A program made the position numbers and the translations under genes. Positions 15,290 to 23,593 of a DNA stretch of 64,000 nucleotides are shown one piece after another. Every line of letters starts with the position of its first letter. The first letter of the stretch is position 1. The stretch is from positions 30,677 through 94,676 of the forward strand of contig NZ_JFHR01000018.1 of assembly GCF_000722875.1 (NCBI RefSeq). Direction: 5' to 3'. This stretch comes from Sphingobium chlorophenolicum. Its GTDB lineage: Bacteria > Pseudomonadota > Alphaproteobacteria > Sphingomonadales > Sphingomonadaceae. The notes below the pieces were generated by a model. It made no database searches and was not told the origin of the DNA. It saw only the letters and a list, made by a program, of their open reading frames with translations.

Positions 15290-16261
15290 TCAGGCGCCCT
15301 GCTTGATGCGCTGGTGCGCGAGCCGGACGATGTGGAGCGGGACGCCCGCCTGCCGCAGCTTCTGGGCGAGATTCTGCTGGATGCCCGAGCCTTCGCAGAT
15401 GACCGCTTCCACCGGCTTGAGACCGAGGATGCGGTCGTTGCGGACGAAGGCGGCGCGGTTGCCCTGACTGCGGTCGAGCCGGAACTGGATGACCTTGACG
15501 CCGCGCGATGCAGCCCAGGCGTGCGCCACCGCATCGCAGCCCTTGGCCTGCGCGGTCGTCGCGAGGATCATTTCCGGGATGCGGGCCTTGATGCCGTCGA
15601 GACCGTTCCAGAGCAGGTCCGCATCTTCCCAGACCTGGCCACCGGAGAAGGCGACGACGGGGCCTTCCGGCGCGAACTGTTCCCGGCGCTCGCGGGCGCG
15701 CGAGGCAAGATAGTCGCGAGCCTCGATCATCGACGCATTGAGGGCGCTGGAGACCCGGCTTCCCCGGACCGGCGAGAAGGGCTTGCCGGTTTCGACGCGG
15801 TAGACCTCGGCCGCGTGGTCGCGCATGCACTCCATCGCTTCGCGGCATCCCTGCAGCGTCTGGCAGAGCAGCTGCGTGTCCTCCAGTTCGGCGGCGTAGA
15901 TCTCGGACGGGTCGTAGCTGCGGGCGAGATCGCCGAGCTTCTTCGCGGCGTCGTCTTCCCGGCCCTCGATGCGCTTGGCGACGACATGGAAGCTATTGGC
16001 GAAGCCCCAGGCGAGATCGGTCGCGAACGGCTCCAAGCGCGTGTCGCGCAGCACGTCGAACATCGTCTGCATCATCATCTCGACAGCCGCGCGAACCTGC
16101 TCGGGATCGGGCATGTCGATCTGTTCGGCTTCCTGGACGACCTCCATCTTGGCGAGTCCGCCATGCTCGACGAAGGCGGCTTCGTAGGTCGTGGACCGGT
16201 CGTAGTTGCTGGTTTCTTCGGCGATGAAGCTGGCGAGGTCGGCGAAGTTCGTGAAACGCAT
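15290..16261 (-). CDS. DUF2493 domain protein (SLOG/YpsA-like)
   Basis: 323 residues from the ATG at 16261; GGAGG lies 5 nt upstream inside an alternative upstream start (16273). Residues 185-323 are the DUF2493 region: VVAFSGGQVWEDADLLWNGLD, a conserved Lys (GIKARIPEMILATTAQAKG), CDAVAHAWAASRGVKVIQF, and a final ICEGSGIQQNLAQKLRQAGVPL. This is a SLOG-type Rossmann domain predicted to bind a nucleotide or its derivative. The N-terminal 180 residues are helical. Such proteins are frequent in the leading region of alphaproteobacterial plasmids; their ligand is unknown. Confidence 0.8.
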   Translation of the reverse strand: MRFTNFADLASFIAEETSNYDRSTTYEAAFVEHGGLAKMEVVQEAEQIDMPDPEQVRAAVEMMMQTMFDVLRDTRLEPFATDLAWGFANSFHVVAKRIEGREDDAAKKLGDLARSYDPSEIYAAELEDTQLLCQTLQGCREAMECMRDHAAEVYRVETGKPFSPVRGSRVSSALNASMIEARDYLASRARERREQFAPEGPVVAFSGGQVWEDADLLWNGLDGIKARIPEMILATTAQAKGCDAVAHAWAASRGVKVIQFRLDRSQGNRAAFVRNDRILGLKPVEAVICEGSGIQQNLAQKLRQAGVPLHIVRLAHQRIKQGA

Positions 16262-16329
16262 GATAGCCTCCATGAGAGTTTGATCTCATCCACTCGATGA
16301 GGCCTCTCTCAGGACGTGCGGCGGTCGGG

Positions 16330-16708
16330 TCGGTCAGGGACGTTCACCGGGAAGCCGGCGCAGCCGGACCCGGTGAACGCCGCCACGCGGGGAGCGGGGG
16401 AGCCGATTTTCTCGGGCCTGGAGCGCAAGCGGAGGGTTCGTGAAAATTGGGGGGACCGCTCATCCTTGACGGGCCCGGATCCCCGCACGTCATATCTAGG
16501 AAGTCATAAGAGAGAGATTTTTTGGGCACTCCCCTCGCCCCAGGCGCCCCTGCAAGGCGGTCGTCACCCGGCAGGGCGGAGACGCGGCAGCGCCGTGGCT
16601 CCGGGAGCCAAAGGCGACTAGGGCGCCGGTCCCGCCGGAAAGGCGGGATGCGTCAGCTCCTTTAGAAGATTGGGCGGCGGTTCACTGTGGTGCATTGAAT
16701 GTTAGTCG
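16330..16708. repeat. Intergenic element, copy B of the noncoding duplication
   Basis: See 13710-14053 for the shared landmarks. Copy B carries GGTCAGGGACG, TCCTTGACG, GAGAGATTTT and a GTTAGTC end in the same order and precedes a rightward gene. Because its conserved end runs to 16708, the gene start at 16741 is preferred over an ATG at 16699. Confidence 0.45.
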
Positions 16709-16740
16709 AACCGGAACGCCAATTCTGGCAAGTCTTCGCC

Positions 16741-17874
16741 ATGACGACGAACAATCCTTTTGGCCCCGGCGGCCCTTATCACGACCCGTTCCGCCGCGAG
16801 CGCGAGCAGATGGAGGCGCTCAAGCGGGCGCTTGGTCCCGCCTATGAGCTTCAGCAGCGGATGAAGGAGCTCGAGGGGCCGCTGGCGCATGTCCGAGAGC
16901 TGCAGCGCAGCGGCGTTTTGTCGACCGCCTATGAGACCGCGCGCTCGCATGCGGACACCATCGAGAAGTTGAAGGCGCTGACGACGCCGGCCTGGGCGCT
17001 GACGATTTCCGAGACCGCCCGCACGATCATGCACCGCGACGCTGAGCTGATCGAACAGCAGCGACGGTTGTCGTCTAGTGTGCTCGACACGATGCGCGCG
17101 TTCGACGCTAACCGGTCGACCGTGGCGGCAGCGATGGCGGCGGCCAGGACCGGCGAGACCTATCGCCGGATGATGGCCGAGATGCTGCCGCGCGTCACTG
17201 CGTTCGGCGCGATCGCAGAGCGCATGCGCATGATCGACATCATGACGCTGCGCGCGAGCGATGATGACGTGGAGTCGTCCACGGTCATCGCAGCCGAGAT
17301 GGTGATCGAGACGCAGCGCATCGCGGAAGCGATCGCCGCGGCGCCGAGCGAGGAGGAAAGCGCGGCGCTGTTCGGCGAGATGCTCGAGACGATCTCGACG
17401 GGCATGACGAAGCTCGGCCCGAAGACGATCGCCGAGATGAGCACGATGGGCCTCATGCAGTGGAGCGGCTGGCTGTTCGGGTTTCTTAGCTTCGTGCTCG
17501 CGATCGTCACCTTGCTGCCGAACCAGTCGGCGGAGCAGACGAAGGCGATTGCCGAGCTGAACCAGAAATTCGAAGTCCTCCACCATGACAACGAGCGCCT
17601 GATGGCGGCCGATGCGCACGCCAGCGAAGCCTATCTGGAGAAGCTCCAGAAGGCCGAGCTGACGCGCGCCGCGACGTTGCGCCGCAAGCCCGAGCGCGCT
17701 GGCGACGTGGTGCTCAGGGCGCAGAGCGGCCAGGTCGTCGCGATCGAGAAGAAGCAGGGGCGTTGGCGTCTGGTCGTGTTCCGCGATCCTCTGTCAAATC
17801 AGCTCGCGCGCGCCTGGATCTATGAGACCGCGCTGATGCCGCTGGCGCCGTCGCTCGGCGAGCCCCGCGAATAG
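16741..17874 (+). CDS. Hypothetical protein with one membrane segment and C-terminal SH3-like part
   Basis: About 377 residues from the ATG at 16741 (MTTNNPFGPGG). Residues 15-220 are a long helical, coiled-coil-rich region. A membrane segment lies near 239-257 (WSGWLFGFLSFVLAIVTLL), then a second short coiled coil. The last 70 residues (VVLRAQSGQVVAIEKKQGRWRLVVF) look like a bacterial SH3-type fold. There is no clear Shine-Dalgarno before either start. It stands alone on the plus strand. The layout fits a membrane-anchored sensor; no family recognised. Confidence 0.55.
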   Translation: MTTNNPFGPGGPYHDPFRREREQMEALKRALGPAYELQQRMKELEGPLAHVRELQRSGVLSTAYETARSHADTIEKLKALTTPAWALTISETARTIMHRDAELIEQQRRLSSSVLDTMRAFDANRSTVAAAMAAARTGETYRRMMAEMLPRVTAFGAIAERMRMIDIMTLRASDDDVESSTVIAAEMVIETQRIAEAIAAAPSEEESAALFGEMLETISTGMTKLGPKTIAEMSTMGLMQWSGWLFGFLSFVLAIVTLLPNQSAEQTKAIAELNQKFEVLHHDNERLMAADAHASEAYLEKLQKAELTRAATLRRKPERAGDVVLRAQSGQVVAIEKKQGRWRLVVFRDPLSNQLARAWIYETALMPLAPSLGEPRE

Positions 17875-17881
17875 CGATCGT

Positions 17882-17903
17882 GGGCGGCGCCGCAGCGCCG
17901 CCC
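17882..17903. terminator. Hairpin between convergent genes
   Basis: GGGCGGCGC-CGCA-GCGCCGCCC is a perfect 9-bp stem between the stop at 17874 and the SSB stop at 17911. It has no T-run, so bidirectional termination is only likely from position. Confidence 0.45.
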
Positions 17904-17910
17904 CTCCGGG

Positions 17911-18231
17911 TCAGAAGAAGTCGATCTTGTCGGCCCAGATTTCGCAGCCGTATCGGGTGACGCCATCGCGGTCTTCCCAGCTCGAATAGTGGAGGCTGCC
18001 GGTGATCGCGACGACGTCGCCTTTCTTGCGCGACGCGGCCGAGCGCGAGAGACCGTTGAAGCAGGTCACCTTGTGGAACTCGGTGTCCTTCGCCGTATAG
18101 CCGGTTGCCTCGTCGACATAGGACTTGCCATCCTTGAGCTTCAGTCGGTCGGTGGCGACGATCAGGGTGGTGACGCTGCCGCGGGTCTCGGGATCCTTGA
18201 CGACCCGGCCGGCGAGATTGACGTTGTTCAT
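17911..18231 (-). CDS. ssb: Single-stranded DNA-binding protein (SSB)
   Basis: 106 residues from the ATG at 18231 (MNNVNLAGRVVKDPE). The OB fold is visible: NLAGRVVKDPETRG, a TLIVATDRLK strand, FHKVTCFNGLS, KKGDVVAITGSLHYSSWEDRDG, and YGCEIWADKIDF at the end. It is a short plasmid form without the acidic C-terminal tail used to recruit host partners. It would coat the incoming single strand during conjugation. The frame extends to 18399, but the extension is Arg/Pro-rich and not SSB-like. Confidence 0.88.
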   Translation of the reverse strand: MNNVNLAGRVVKDPETRGSVTTLIVATDRLKLKDGKSYVDEATGYTAKDTEFHKVTCFNGLSRSAASRKKGDVVAITGSLHYSSWEDRDGVTRYGCEIWADKIDFF

Positions 18232-18477
18232 AGTGATGCTCCTCGTTTGACCCAGCGGCCTTCCCGCCGGTGACACCGAAGAGCGGCGTGCGGGACCGGC
18301 CAGCACCGGAGCGCAGCGAAGGGAAACCCCCGGCGGGAGCTGGCGCGGGCAGCCGCGTAGCGGCAACACGGGCGACCAGAGGGGGTTGCGGGCCGGCACC
18401 GTCTCGCCGCAGGTGTCAGGAACAGGCGAAGGAAGGGCGCCGGATCGATCGAGGGTTCGACCGGACGACCAGGCCGA

Positions 18478-18972
18478 TCAGGGCCTGAAGGTCCAGAGCG
18501 AGAGCATGCCTTTCTTGCCCTGCCAATCGCCACCGACGCGCGTGAAGCCTACCCGCTCAAGGTGGTTGCGGATCGTGTTGCTGCTGGTGGTCGCAAAGGT
18601 CGGTTCGGTGATCTGAGCAACGATGGCGTCGATCAAGCCGCCGGAGAGCTGGCGACCCCGCACGTCGGCCGCCCTCACGACATAGCCGAGTTCGGGCGAG
18701 GTCTCGAACCCGACGATCGGTGCGCCGGCCAGCTTGAACTTGTCCCGGCGGTAGGAGGTGCCGGGCTGCTTCCAGGCGGCAGCGGCCACGATGCGATCGT
18801 CGGCAGTCTCGCGAAGCAGCGCGACGCAGCGGGTCCGCGTGAGGCGGCCAAGAAGGTTGTCGACGGTCCCGACCACGGCCTTGCCCCGCACCACGAGCTT
18901 TGCGACGGCAAGCTGGTCGGCGGCAGGAAGATCGGTGAAGGTGCCGGTCCAGGGATAGGTTTCGTCAGCCAT
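18478..18972 (-). CDS. GNAT-family N-acetyltransferase-like protein
   Basis: A 164-residue protein. The GNAT core is seen as LGYVVRAADVRGRQLSGGLIDAIVAQI, with RGRQLSG in place of the acetyl-CoA-binding R/Q-x-x-G-x-G/A loop, followed by TTSSNTIRNHLERVGFTRVGG. The substrate is unknown. It starts 48 nt after the stop of the PLD-type gene on the same strand, so the two probably form an operon. Pairing of a nuclease-like protein with an acetyltransferase suggests a toxin/defence unit, but this is inference. Confidence 0.65.
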   Translation of the reverse strand: MADETYPWTGTFTDLPAADQLAVAKLVVRGKAVVGTVDNLLGRLTRTRCVALLRETADDRIVAAAAWKQPGTSYRRDKFKLAGAPIVGFETSPELGYVVRAADVRGRQLSGGLIDAIVAQITEPTFATTSSNTIRNHLERVGFTRVGGDWQGKKGMLSLWTFRP

Positions 18973-19020
18973 GCGCGGTGTGAAATCCTGGCGTGAGTGC
19001 GGTCGTGGAGGTGCAGGCAG

Positions 19021-20253
19021 TCATTTGGTCGGCGCGTAGTAGATGGCGTCGAGCATAGCCACGCGCGCGTCCCAGAGCTCCATATCGCGGCCTGCGGGAC
19101 GGTCCGCGTTGAACCATGGCGCCTGGTGGATCGGCTCGATGACCCGCTTCCAGTAATTGTCGAGCGACAGGGTGGTCGGCGCAAACGAGAGGGCCGTGGC
19201 TAGACCGGGCGTGTTGCCGGCGTTCATGCAGACGAAGAAGTCCGGCCGCTTCATGGCCAGGAGCCGGGTAGCCGGACCGAGCCGGGCGGTACGGGACGCG
19301 CCGGCAAACGCAGCCGTGAAGGCTTCGACATAGCCCTCGAACGCGTCTTGCGTGACGTCGCCGCGCTTTGGGATCGCATCCAATGCTGAGGCAATGGCGG
19401 CGTTCTTCTGTCCGATCAGCTCGGCAAAGGTGCCGGCGCCGCCCATCGAGCCGAACCATCCCCAGTCGAAATCGTCGAGCCGGGCCGCCTCGGCTTCGAC
19501 GGCGCCGAGAACGCCGGCGATCCCCTTCCACTCGGCGACTGGAAGATCGCCGAAGGAGGCGGTCTTGGCAAACATCTGCTGAATCTCGCGGACGAGCTTC
19601 ATTCGCTTTCGGAAGTCGTGGTGCAGGTCCTGCCGGGCGAGCTTGACGAAGTCCTTCCAGGACATGGTGGCGAGCGGCGAGGTGACGCGCGCCCAGTCCT
19701 TGGCCTCGCCGGAAAGAACCGGGTTCGTCGGCCGTGGCGCCTTGTCTGCGGCCTTGGCTTGCCGGCGATAGGTTGCGGCGAGCGGCCCGGTGATCGGCAG
19801 GCGCAAATGCGCGTAAGAGCTAAGCTGAGCGCGCACTTGGTCAAAGAAGGCGTCGCCCGCTTCGCCTTTGACATGGACGCTCGCTTCGAGATTGCTGCCG
19901 AGCCCGCCGTTCGTGAAGTTGGCGCTGCCGACGATCGCCTCGGCCTTGGCGCCGGACTGAAAGTAGAAGATTTTCGGATGAAAACAGCCGGGCCGGTTCT
20001 TCGCGACATAGGCGTTGGGCACGTCGACGAGGCGGTCGATCAGGTCCGGGTCGGTAGCGGAGAAATCAACACCGAGCAAAACGGACTCGAACTTGGCGGT
20101 GTTGGCGAGCAGCTTCTCGGCGACGCCGGTCAGCTCGCCCCAAGCGACCGCAATGGAGATCTGGTCGTGCTTTTCGATGAGCGCCGACAGACGACGCGCA
20201 ATAGCCTTTGCTTCCAATAAAACGATCTGCATGTTCTGCGCCGTGTCCCCCAA
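19021..20253 (-). CDS. Phospholipase D-family protein with additional C-terminal domain
   Basis: A 410-residue protein. Residues 1-145 form a PLD-like domain with one HKD motif: HPKIFYFQSGAKAEAIVGSANFTNGGL, followed by NLEASV. A single HKD protein would work as a dimer, as in Nuc-type nucleases. The remaining 260 residues are helical with an SMGGAGTFAELIGQKN segment and are not recognised. It starts a two-gene operon with a GNAT-like gene. It is a nuclease or lipid-acting enzyme; for a plasmid, a DNA-directed nuclease is more plausible. Confidence 0.75.
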   Translation of the reverse strand: MGDTAQNMQIVLLEAKAIARRLSALIEKHDQISIAVAWGELTGVAEKLLANTAKFESVLLGVDFSATDPDLIDRLVDVPNAYVAKNRPGCFHPKIFYFQSGAKAEAIVGSANFTNGGLGSNLEASVHVKGEAGDAFFDQVRAQLSSYAHLRLPITGPLAATYRRQAKAADKAPRPTNPVLSGEAKDWARVTSPLATMSWKDFVKLARQDLHHDFRKRMKLVREIQQMFAKTASFGDLPVAEWKGIAGVLGAVEAEAARLDDFDWGWFGSMGGAGTFAELIGQKNAAIASALDAIPKRGDVTQDAFEGYVEAFTAAFAGASRTARLGPATRLLAMKRPDFFVCMNAGNTPGLATALSFAPTTLSLDNYWKRVIEPIHQAPWFNADRPAGRDMELWDARVAMLDAIYYAPTK

Positions 20254-20325
20254 GTCGACACAAGGATAGGTAGCTACATGTCGCGCTGCTGCAATTCAGT
20301 TCTGGGGTTATGATCAGATCGGAGC

Positions 20326-20372
20326 AAATAAACGAGAAAAGGGCCCGCTTCGCGTAACAGCGAAGCGGACCC
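20326..20372 (-). terminator. Rho-independent terminator of the DUF736 gene
   Basis: On the minus strand GGGTCCGCTTCG pairs with CGAAGCGGGCCC (one mismatch) around a TGTTACG loop, followed by TTTTCTCGTTTATTT. It lies 26 nt after the stop at 20398. Confidence 0.75.
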
Positions 20373-20397
20373 AAGGGAGAGGAGCGCCAGGTCGGGA

Positions 20398-20904
20398 TCA
20401 GCCGGCCGTTTCCGGAGTGCGGGCGCGACGACGGCCACCCGAAGCGCCAGCCTCGGCCCCGAAGGCGCCTTCGGCCGAGGACTCACCGAGCCCGTCGCCA
20501 CCTGCCGGCGGCGCCGCTTCGTCAGCACCCGGGACCGGCGGCAGGCCGTCGTCGGCAGCGTTCGTGTCGGTCGGAGCATCGCGACGGCGCGTCGGGCGCG
20601 ACCAGACGACATTGTAGGAGCCGTCCTCCTGGCGGAACGCCGAGATGTAGAGCGGCTTGTCGAGGCTCGGATCCTCGATCTTGCCGTTGAGGAAGCTTTC
20701 GCCGGTCGCGTTGGACGACAGTTCGAAGAGCGAGCCGACCTGCACCCACTGGCGGGCGGCCGACAAGGCGAGGATTTCGAACTTGGGCGCACGCGGGTTG
20801 GCGGACTGGACGGTGCGCAGGGCGATCACGATCGCGAGCGTCAGGGTCGAGATCTTGCCGGTGTAGGTGCCGCTGGCGTTCTGGGTGATGGTGCCGATGT
20901 TCAT
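20398..20904 (-). CDS. DUF736 family protein
   Basis: 168 residues from the ATG at 20904. The start MNIGTITQNASGTYTGKISTL is diagnostic for DUF736, a small family found almost only on alphaproteobacterial plasmids and integrative elements. The DUF736 core covers about residues 1-105, through a KPLYISAFRQEDGSYNVVWSRP stretch; the last 60 residues are a low-complexity Pro/Ala/Gly/Glu tail. It has its own terminator and a hairpin/polypurine leader. The function is unknown; association with transfer or DNA protection is likely from context. Confidence 0.85.
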   Translation of the reverse strand: MNIGTITQNASGTYTGKISTLTLAIVIALRTVQSANPRAPKFEILALSAARQWVQVGSLFELSSNATGESFLNGKIEDPSLDKPLYISAFRQEDGSYNVVWSRPTRRRDAPTDTNAADDGLPPVPGADEAAPPAGGDGLGESSAEGAFGAEAGASGGRRRARTPETAG

Positions 20905-20958
20905 GGGTCGTCTCCTGAGAAAGTTCGTTCGAACCCCTTGTCCGAACACCTTCTCTGA

Positions 20959-20988
20959 CCCCCTCCCCTCCTCGGCCGTTCGGCCGAG
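20959..20988 (-). repeat. Hairpin plus polypurine leader element (copy 2)
   Basis: On the minus strand the perfect hairpin CTCGGCCG-AA-CGGCCGAG is followed directly by GAGGGGAGGGGG, 55 nt before the DUF736 start. Confidence 0.65.
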
Positions 20989-21071
20989 CAAGGCGCGCCA
21001 GCGCCGCTCCGACGGGCGCCCCTTCGGCGCCGTCGGGATGATTCAGGATCGTCTTTGAGGCGTATTCGGGA

Positions 21072-21392
21072 TCAGGCGTCGGGCCGAGCCGCCGGCGACC
21101 GCCAGAGCGCTATGATGTCCTGCATTTCCTCGGCGAACCCGAGGCTGTCGATATAGACGGCGCCGCGATCGTTCTGACCGAGAAAGCCGATGATGGTGGT
21201 GATGTCGTTGGCAACGGCGACGTCGAGCCCGAACATGTCGGCGATCTGGAAATGGCCGAGATCCGGCCCGTTCCACCAGGCCATCAGGAAGTCGGCGACG
21301 CGACGCGCTTGGCCGGTGTCGGACAGGGCGAGCGGGATGAGGCGCGTCAGTGCCGCGCGCGCGGAATCATAGTCGGTCGGCACGGACGTCAT
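21072..21392 (-). CDS. Hypothetical plasmid protein
   Basis: A 106-residue protein (MTSVPTDYDSARAALTRL). The helical core ARRVADFLMAWWNGPDLGHFQ and a central ADMFGLDVAVANDITTIIGFLG are compact and conserved-looking. Aromatic residues and a short length suggest a small globular protein. It lies between the RES toxin and the DUF736 gene on the same strand. I do not recognise the family with certainty. Confidence 0.5.
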   Translation of the reverse strand: MTSVPTDYDSARAALTRLIPLALSDTGQARRVADFLMAWWNGPDLGHFQIADMFGLDVAVANDITTIIGFLGQNDRGAVYIDSLGFAEEMQDIIALWRSPAARPDA

Positions 21393-21493
21393 CGGGCGTC
21401 TCCTGCTGGGAATGCTATCGAAGCGGGCGCGGGGTGCAAGGGCTGCTGTCGGTGCCGAGCACGCCGGACATAGTCACGATGCCCGCCCTGCCA

Positions 21494-22165
21494 CTAGACG
21501 TCCTCGTAGTCGATCGAGAGCGAGTCCGCGAGTTTCTGGATTTCATCGTGGCAGTTGGGGTCCGCGACCGCACGCTTGGTCAGCGGTTCGAGGATGCCAT
21601 CGGGCACGCGGTCGCCGAAGAGGAGGACCGCAAATTCCGGTCCATATTGGTAGGAAGTGTAGAAGAGCCCCTGCGCGGACGGGCATTCCTTGTGGATGCG
21701 CTCGGCCCAGCCACGCGTGACAGGGTAGGTGCTCTTGGGCCCCGCAAGAAGCGCGTTCGAGTTGACGCCGATCCGGCGTTGGTCCGCGATCGTGAGGCTG
21801 ACGAGATTGAGGTCAGCGGTGGTGCGAACGTGGCTGTGCGCGTGGTGCCGGTAATCGGCCGGGAAAACGATATCGCGCGGCGCGACGCGGGTCCGGTTGC
21901 GCGGTGGCGTGTCGGGGCAACGCAGGATGATCTCGCAGGTGGCCGATTCAAAGGACTGCGCGGCATAGATGGTGGGAATGATCGCGCCGCCCTCGTCGCG
22001 GATCGGCGAGAAGCGGGCGTTGCCGAGCGCCGTATCGTTGAATTGGGCCGACCCGAACCGCTCAGGATGGATCCGATCGAGTTCGGTGCCGGCCTTGAGA
22101 AGATAATAGGCTTCCTTCCCGACCCGCATGGTGGCCGGGGCAGGCAATTTTATGCTGATTTTCAT
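21494..22165 (-). CDS. RES-domain toxin
   Basis: A 223-residue protein of the RES family, which degrades NAD+ and stops growth in toxin-antitoxin systems. The N-terminal half shows RIHPERFGSAQFND, RFSPIRDEGGAIIPTIYAAQSFESA and EIILR, matching the R...FN...RFSP...IPVLYAA.T.E.A order of RES toxins. Arg, Tyr and Glu of these motifs are the probable active-site residues. Its start codon overlaps the antitoxin stop by one base (TGATG), as in coupled toxin-antitoxin operons. Confidence 0.78.
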   Translation of the reverse strand: MKISIKLPAPATMRVGKEAYYLLKAGTELDRIHPERFGSAQFNDTALGNARFSPIRDEGGAIIPTIYAAQSFESATCEIILRCPDTPPRNRTRVAPRDIVFPADYRHHAHSHVRTTADLNLVSLTIADQRRIGVNSNALLAGPKSTYPVTRGWAERIHKECPSAQGLFYTSYQYGPEFAVLLFGDRVPDGILEPLTKRAVADPNCHDEIQKLADSLSIDYEDV

Positions 22166-22920
22166 CAGCCATGGACCTCCGGCTCGATCGCACGCTCGAA
22201 TGCGGCGATGACGGCCTCGGGCTCGCTGCCGAGCGCGGCGGCGGGCGTGTCGTCGAAGTCGAGATGCTCGCGCGTCAGCCAGTGGAGCAGTCGGAAGTTG
22301 CTCCAGTCATCAGGCTTGCGCGCGATGATCTCGATGAGCGCGGGATAGATGCGCCGGTTCTCTACGTCGAACTGGAGGAGCGGATAGACGGCGCGCCCAT
22401 CGACCGTGAAGCGGAGCAGCTCGTTCTTCTCCTCCTTGCGCTTCATGGTCGCCGAAGGGTTGGAGCCCGATAGGCCGAGCAACTCGCAGGCCTCGGTCTG
22501 ATCCGCCATCGGCGTCGAAGCGAGGATGCGCTCCTGGATACGCGCGCGATTGAGAGCGGCCTTGAGCGGCGCGTCGTCGGCCTTGGCGAGATTTTCGCGA
22601 AGCATGACGCGATACTCGGAAATCAGCTTGTCGAACTCGGTTGAGAACGCCGCGCGTAGAAATCGCTCGCCCACCTTCTCCAGCACCGCGGCCAGAAGCT
22701 TTGGTGTACCTTCCTTGAGCTTGCTCCCCTTGGGCGCCACCGCCGCGATGGCATCCTTGAGGACGACGAGATTGCCCGGGTCCTGAGCGATCGAGAAGCT
22801 GACAACGACAGATCCATTGTCTACCGCTGCGGCAGCAAGGCTCTCGCCCGCGTAGAAGGCGCGCTCACGGCCTCGACGGCTCGGAGCGATGGGCTTCTCG
22901 GGAGTGGTTGCAGCTACCAT
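22165..22920 (-). CDS. Antitoxin for the RES toxin (Xre/MbcA-type C-terminus)
   Basis: A 251-residue protein placed immediately upstream of the toxin. The last 60 residues (DDWSNFRLLHWLTREHLDFDDTPAAALGSEPEAV) match the toxin-binding end of Xre/MbcA/ParS antitoxins, which have a W..H....G.TPAEAL-like pattern. The middle (ADQTEACELLGLSGSNPSATMKRKEE) looks like a helix-turn-helix that could bind its own promoter. It is longer than usual RES antitoxins (about 150-160); the N-terminal 90 residues are an extension of unknown role. The start at 22920 is supported by a promoter-like repeat region upstream. Confidence 0.68.
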   Translation of the reverse strand: MVAATTPEKPIAPSRRGRERAFYAGESLAAAAVDNGSVVVSFSIAQDPGNLVVLKDAIAAVAPKGSKLKEGTPKLLAAVLEKVGERFLRAAFSTEFDKLISEYRVMLRENLAKADDAPLKAALNRARIQERILASTPMADQTEACELLGLSGSNPSATMKRKEEKNELLRFTVDGRAVYPLLQFDVENRRIYPALIEIIARKPDDWSNFRLLHWLTREHLDFDDTPAAALGSEPEAVIAAFERAIEPEVHG

Positions 22921-22955
22921 GATACAAATCCTAGTTTCGCTATCTCACAGAAGCG

Positions 22956-22971
22956 ATATAGCACATATAGC
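22956..22971 (-). promoter_or_regulatory. Repeat in the toxin-antitoxin promoter
   Basis: ATATAGC occurs twice (22956-22962 and 22965-22971), 36 nt before the antitoxin start. Short direct repeats here fit autoregulation by the antitoxin, and the TATA-like sequences may be the -10 region. Confidence 0.4.
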
Positions 22972-23030
22972 AGAGATTGCGAGTCCGAGCGATAAAAAAG
23001 GGAGGCTCTCGCAACGATCGATCCGCTCGG

Positions 23031-23360
23031 TCAGTGGATGGAGCCGAACAGGCTGCGCTTGGCCGACGCCTGGTGCCTGCCGTCCTTGATTCCGGCAGTC
23101 GCACGCATGTCCTCGGCGAGTTGATCGGCAAGCCCCGCAGGGACGATGGCGTGCGGCGAGACGATATCGATCACGGCCTCGACAGAAAGAAGCTCGCCCG
23201 GTTCGGTGCCGATCCAGATAAGCGCCTCACCTTCCTCAGGTTCGTCCTCAGTGACGAAGAAGACCTGAGCGAAAAAGGTCTGGAGCGAGCGATCCCAACC
23301 CACCGTCGCCCGGACGACATGGGGTTGATCGGCTCTGGGCTGGAGATCGTGGCGGCTCAT
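23031..23360 (-). CDS. Hypothetical plasmid protein
   Basis: A 109-residue protein with a beta-strand pattern: VVRATVGWDRSLQTFFAQVFFV, then an acidic EDEPEEGEALIWIG and a helical end. It overlaps the preceding small gene by 4 nt (ATGA), so the two are coupled. The family is not recognised; similar small proteins accompany DUF3768 genes on sphingomonad plasmids as far as I recall. Confidence 0.5.
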   Translation of the reverse strand: MSRHDLQPRADQPHVVRATVGWDRSLQTFFAQVFFVTEDEPEEGEALIWIGTEPGELLSVEAVIDIVSPHAIVPAGLADQLAEDMRATAGIKDGRHQASAKRSLFGSIH

Positions 23361-23551
23361 GACGCGGTCCTTCGTATCCTGTGCTGGACATGGCGCGCGG
23401 CGCCCTCGGCGCTGCTGATCGCCTTGCCCGCGGCCGAGGCGGCCTGACGGGCGCCGGCCTGACGGAGCAGGGTACGAGCTTCGCGCAGTCGCTCAACGGC
23501 AATTGCGATGGCCTGCCCATGTTCGGGCGTAGCCGGCGTGATCCGACGCAT
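23357..23551 (-). CDS. Small basic hypothetical protein
   Basis: A 64-residue, Arg/Ala-rich, helical protein (MRRITPATPEHGQ, ERLREARTLLRQAGARQ). It overlaps the next gene by 4 nt and follows the DUF3768 gene by 42 nt. The basic helix could bind nucleic acid. No family recognised. Confidence 0.45.
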   Translation of the reverse strand: MRRITPATPEHGQAIAIAVERLREARTLLRQAGARQAASAAGKAISSAEGAARHVQHRIRRTAS

Positions 23552-23593
23552 GGGATTTCTCCGGACGTTGCGGGTGGATGGAAGGCAGGAGAG

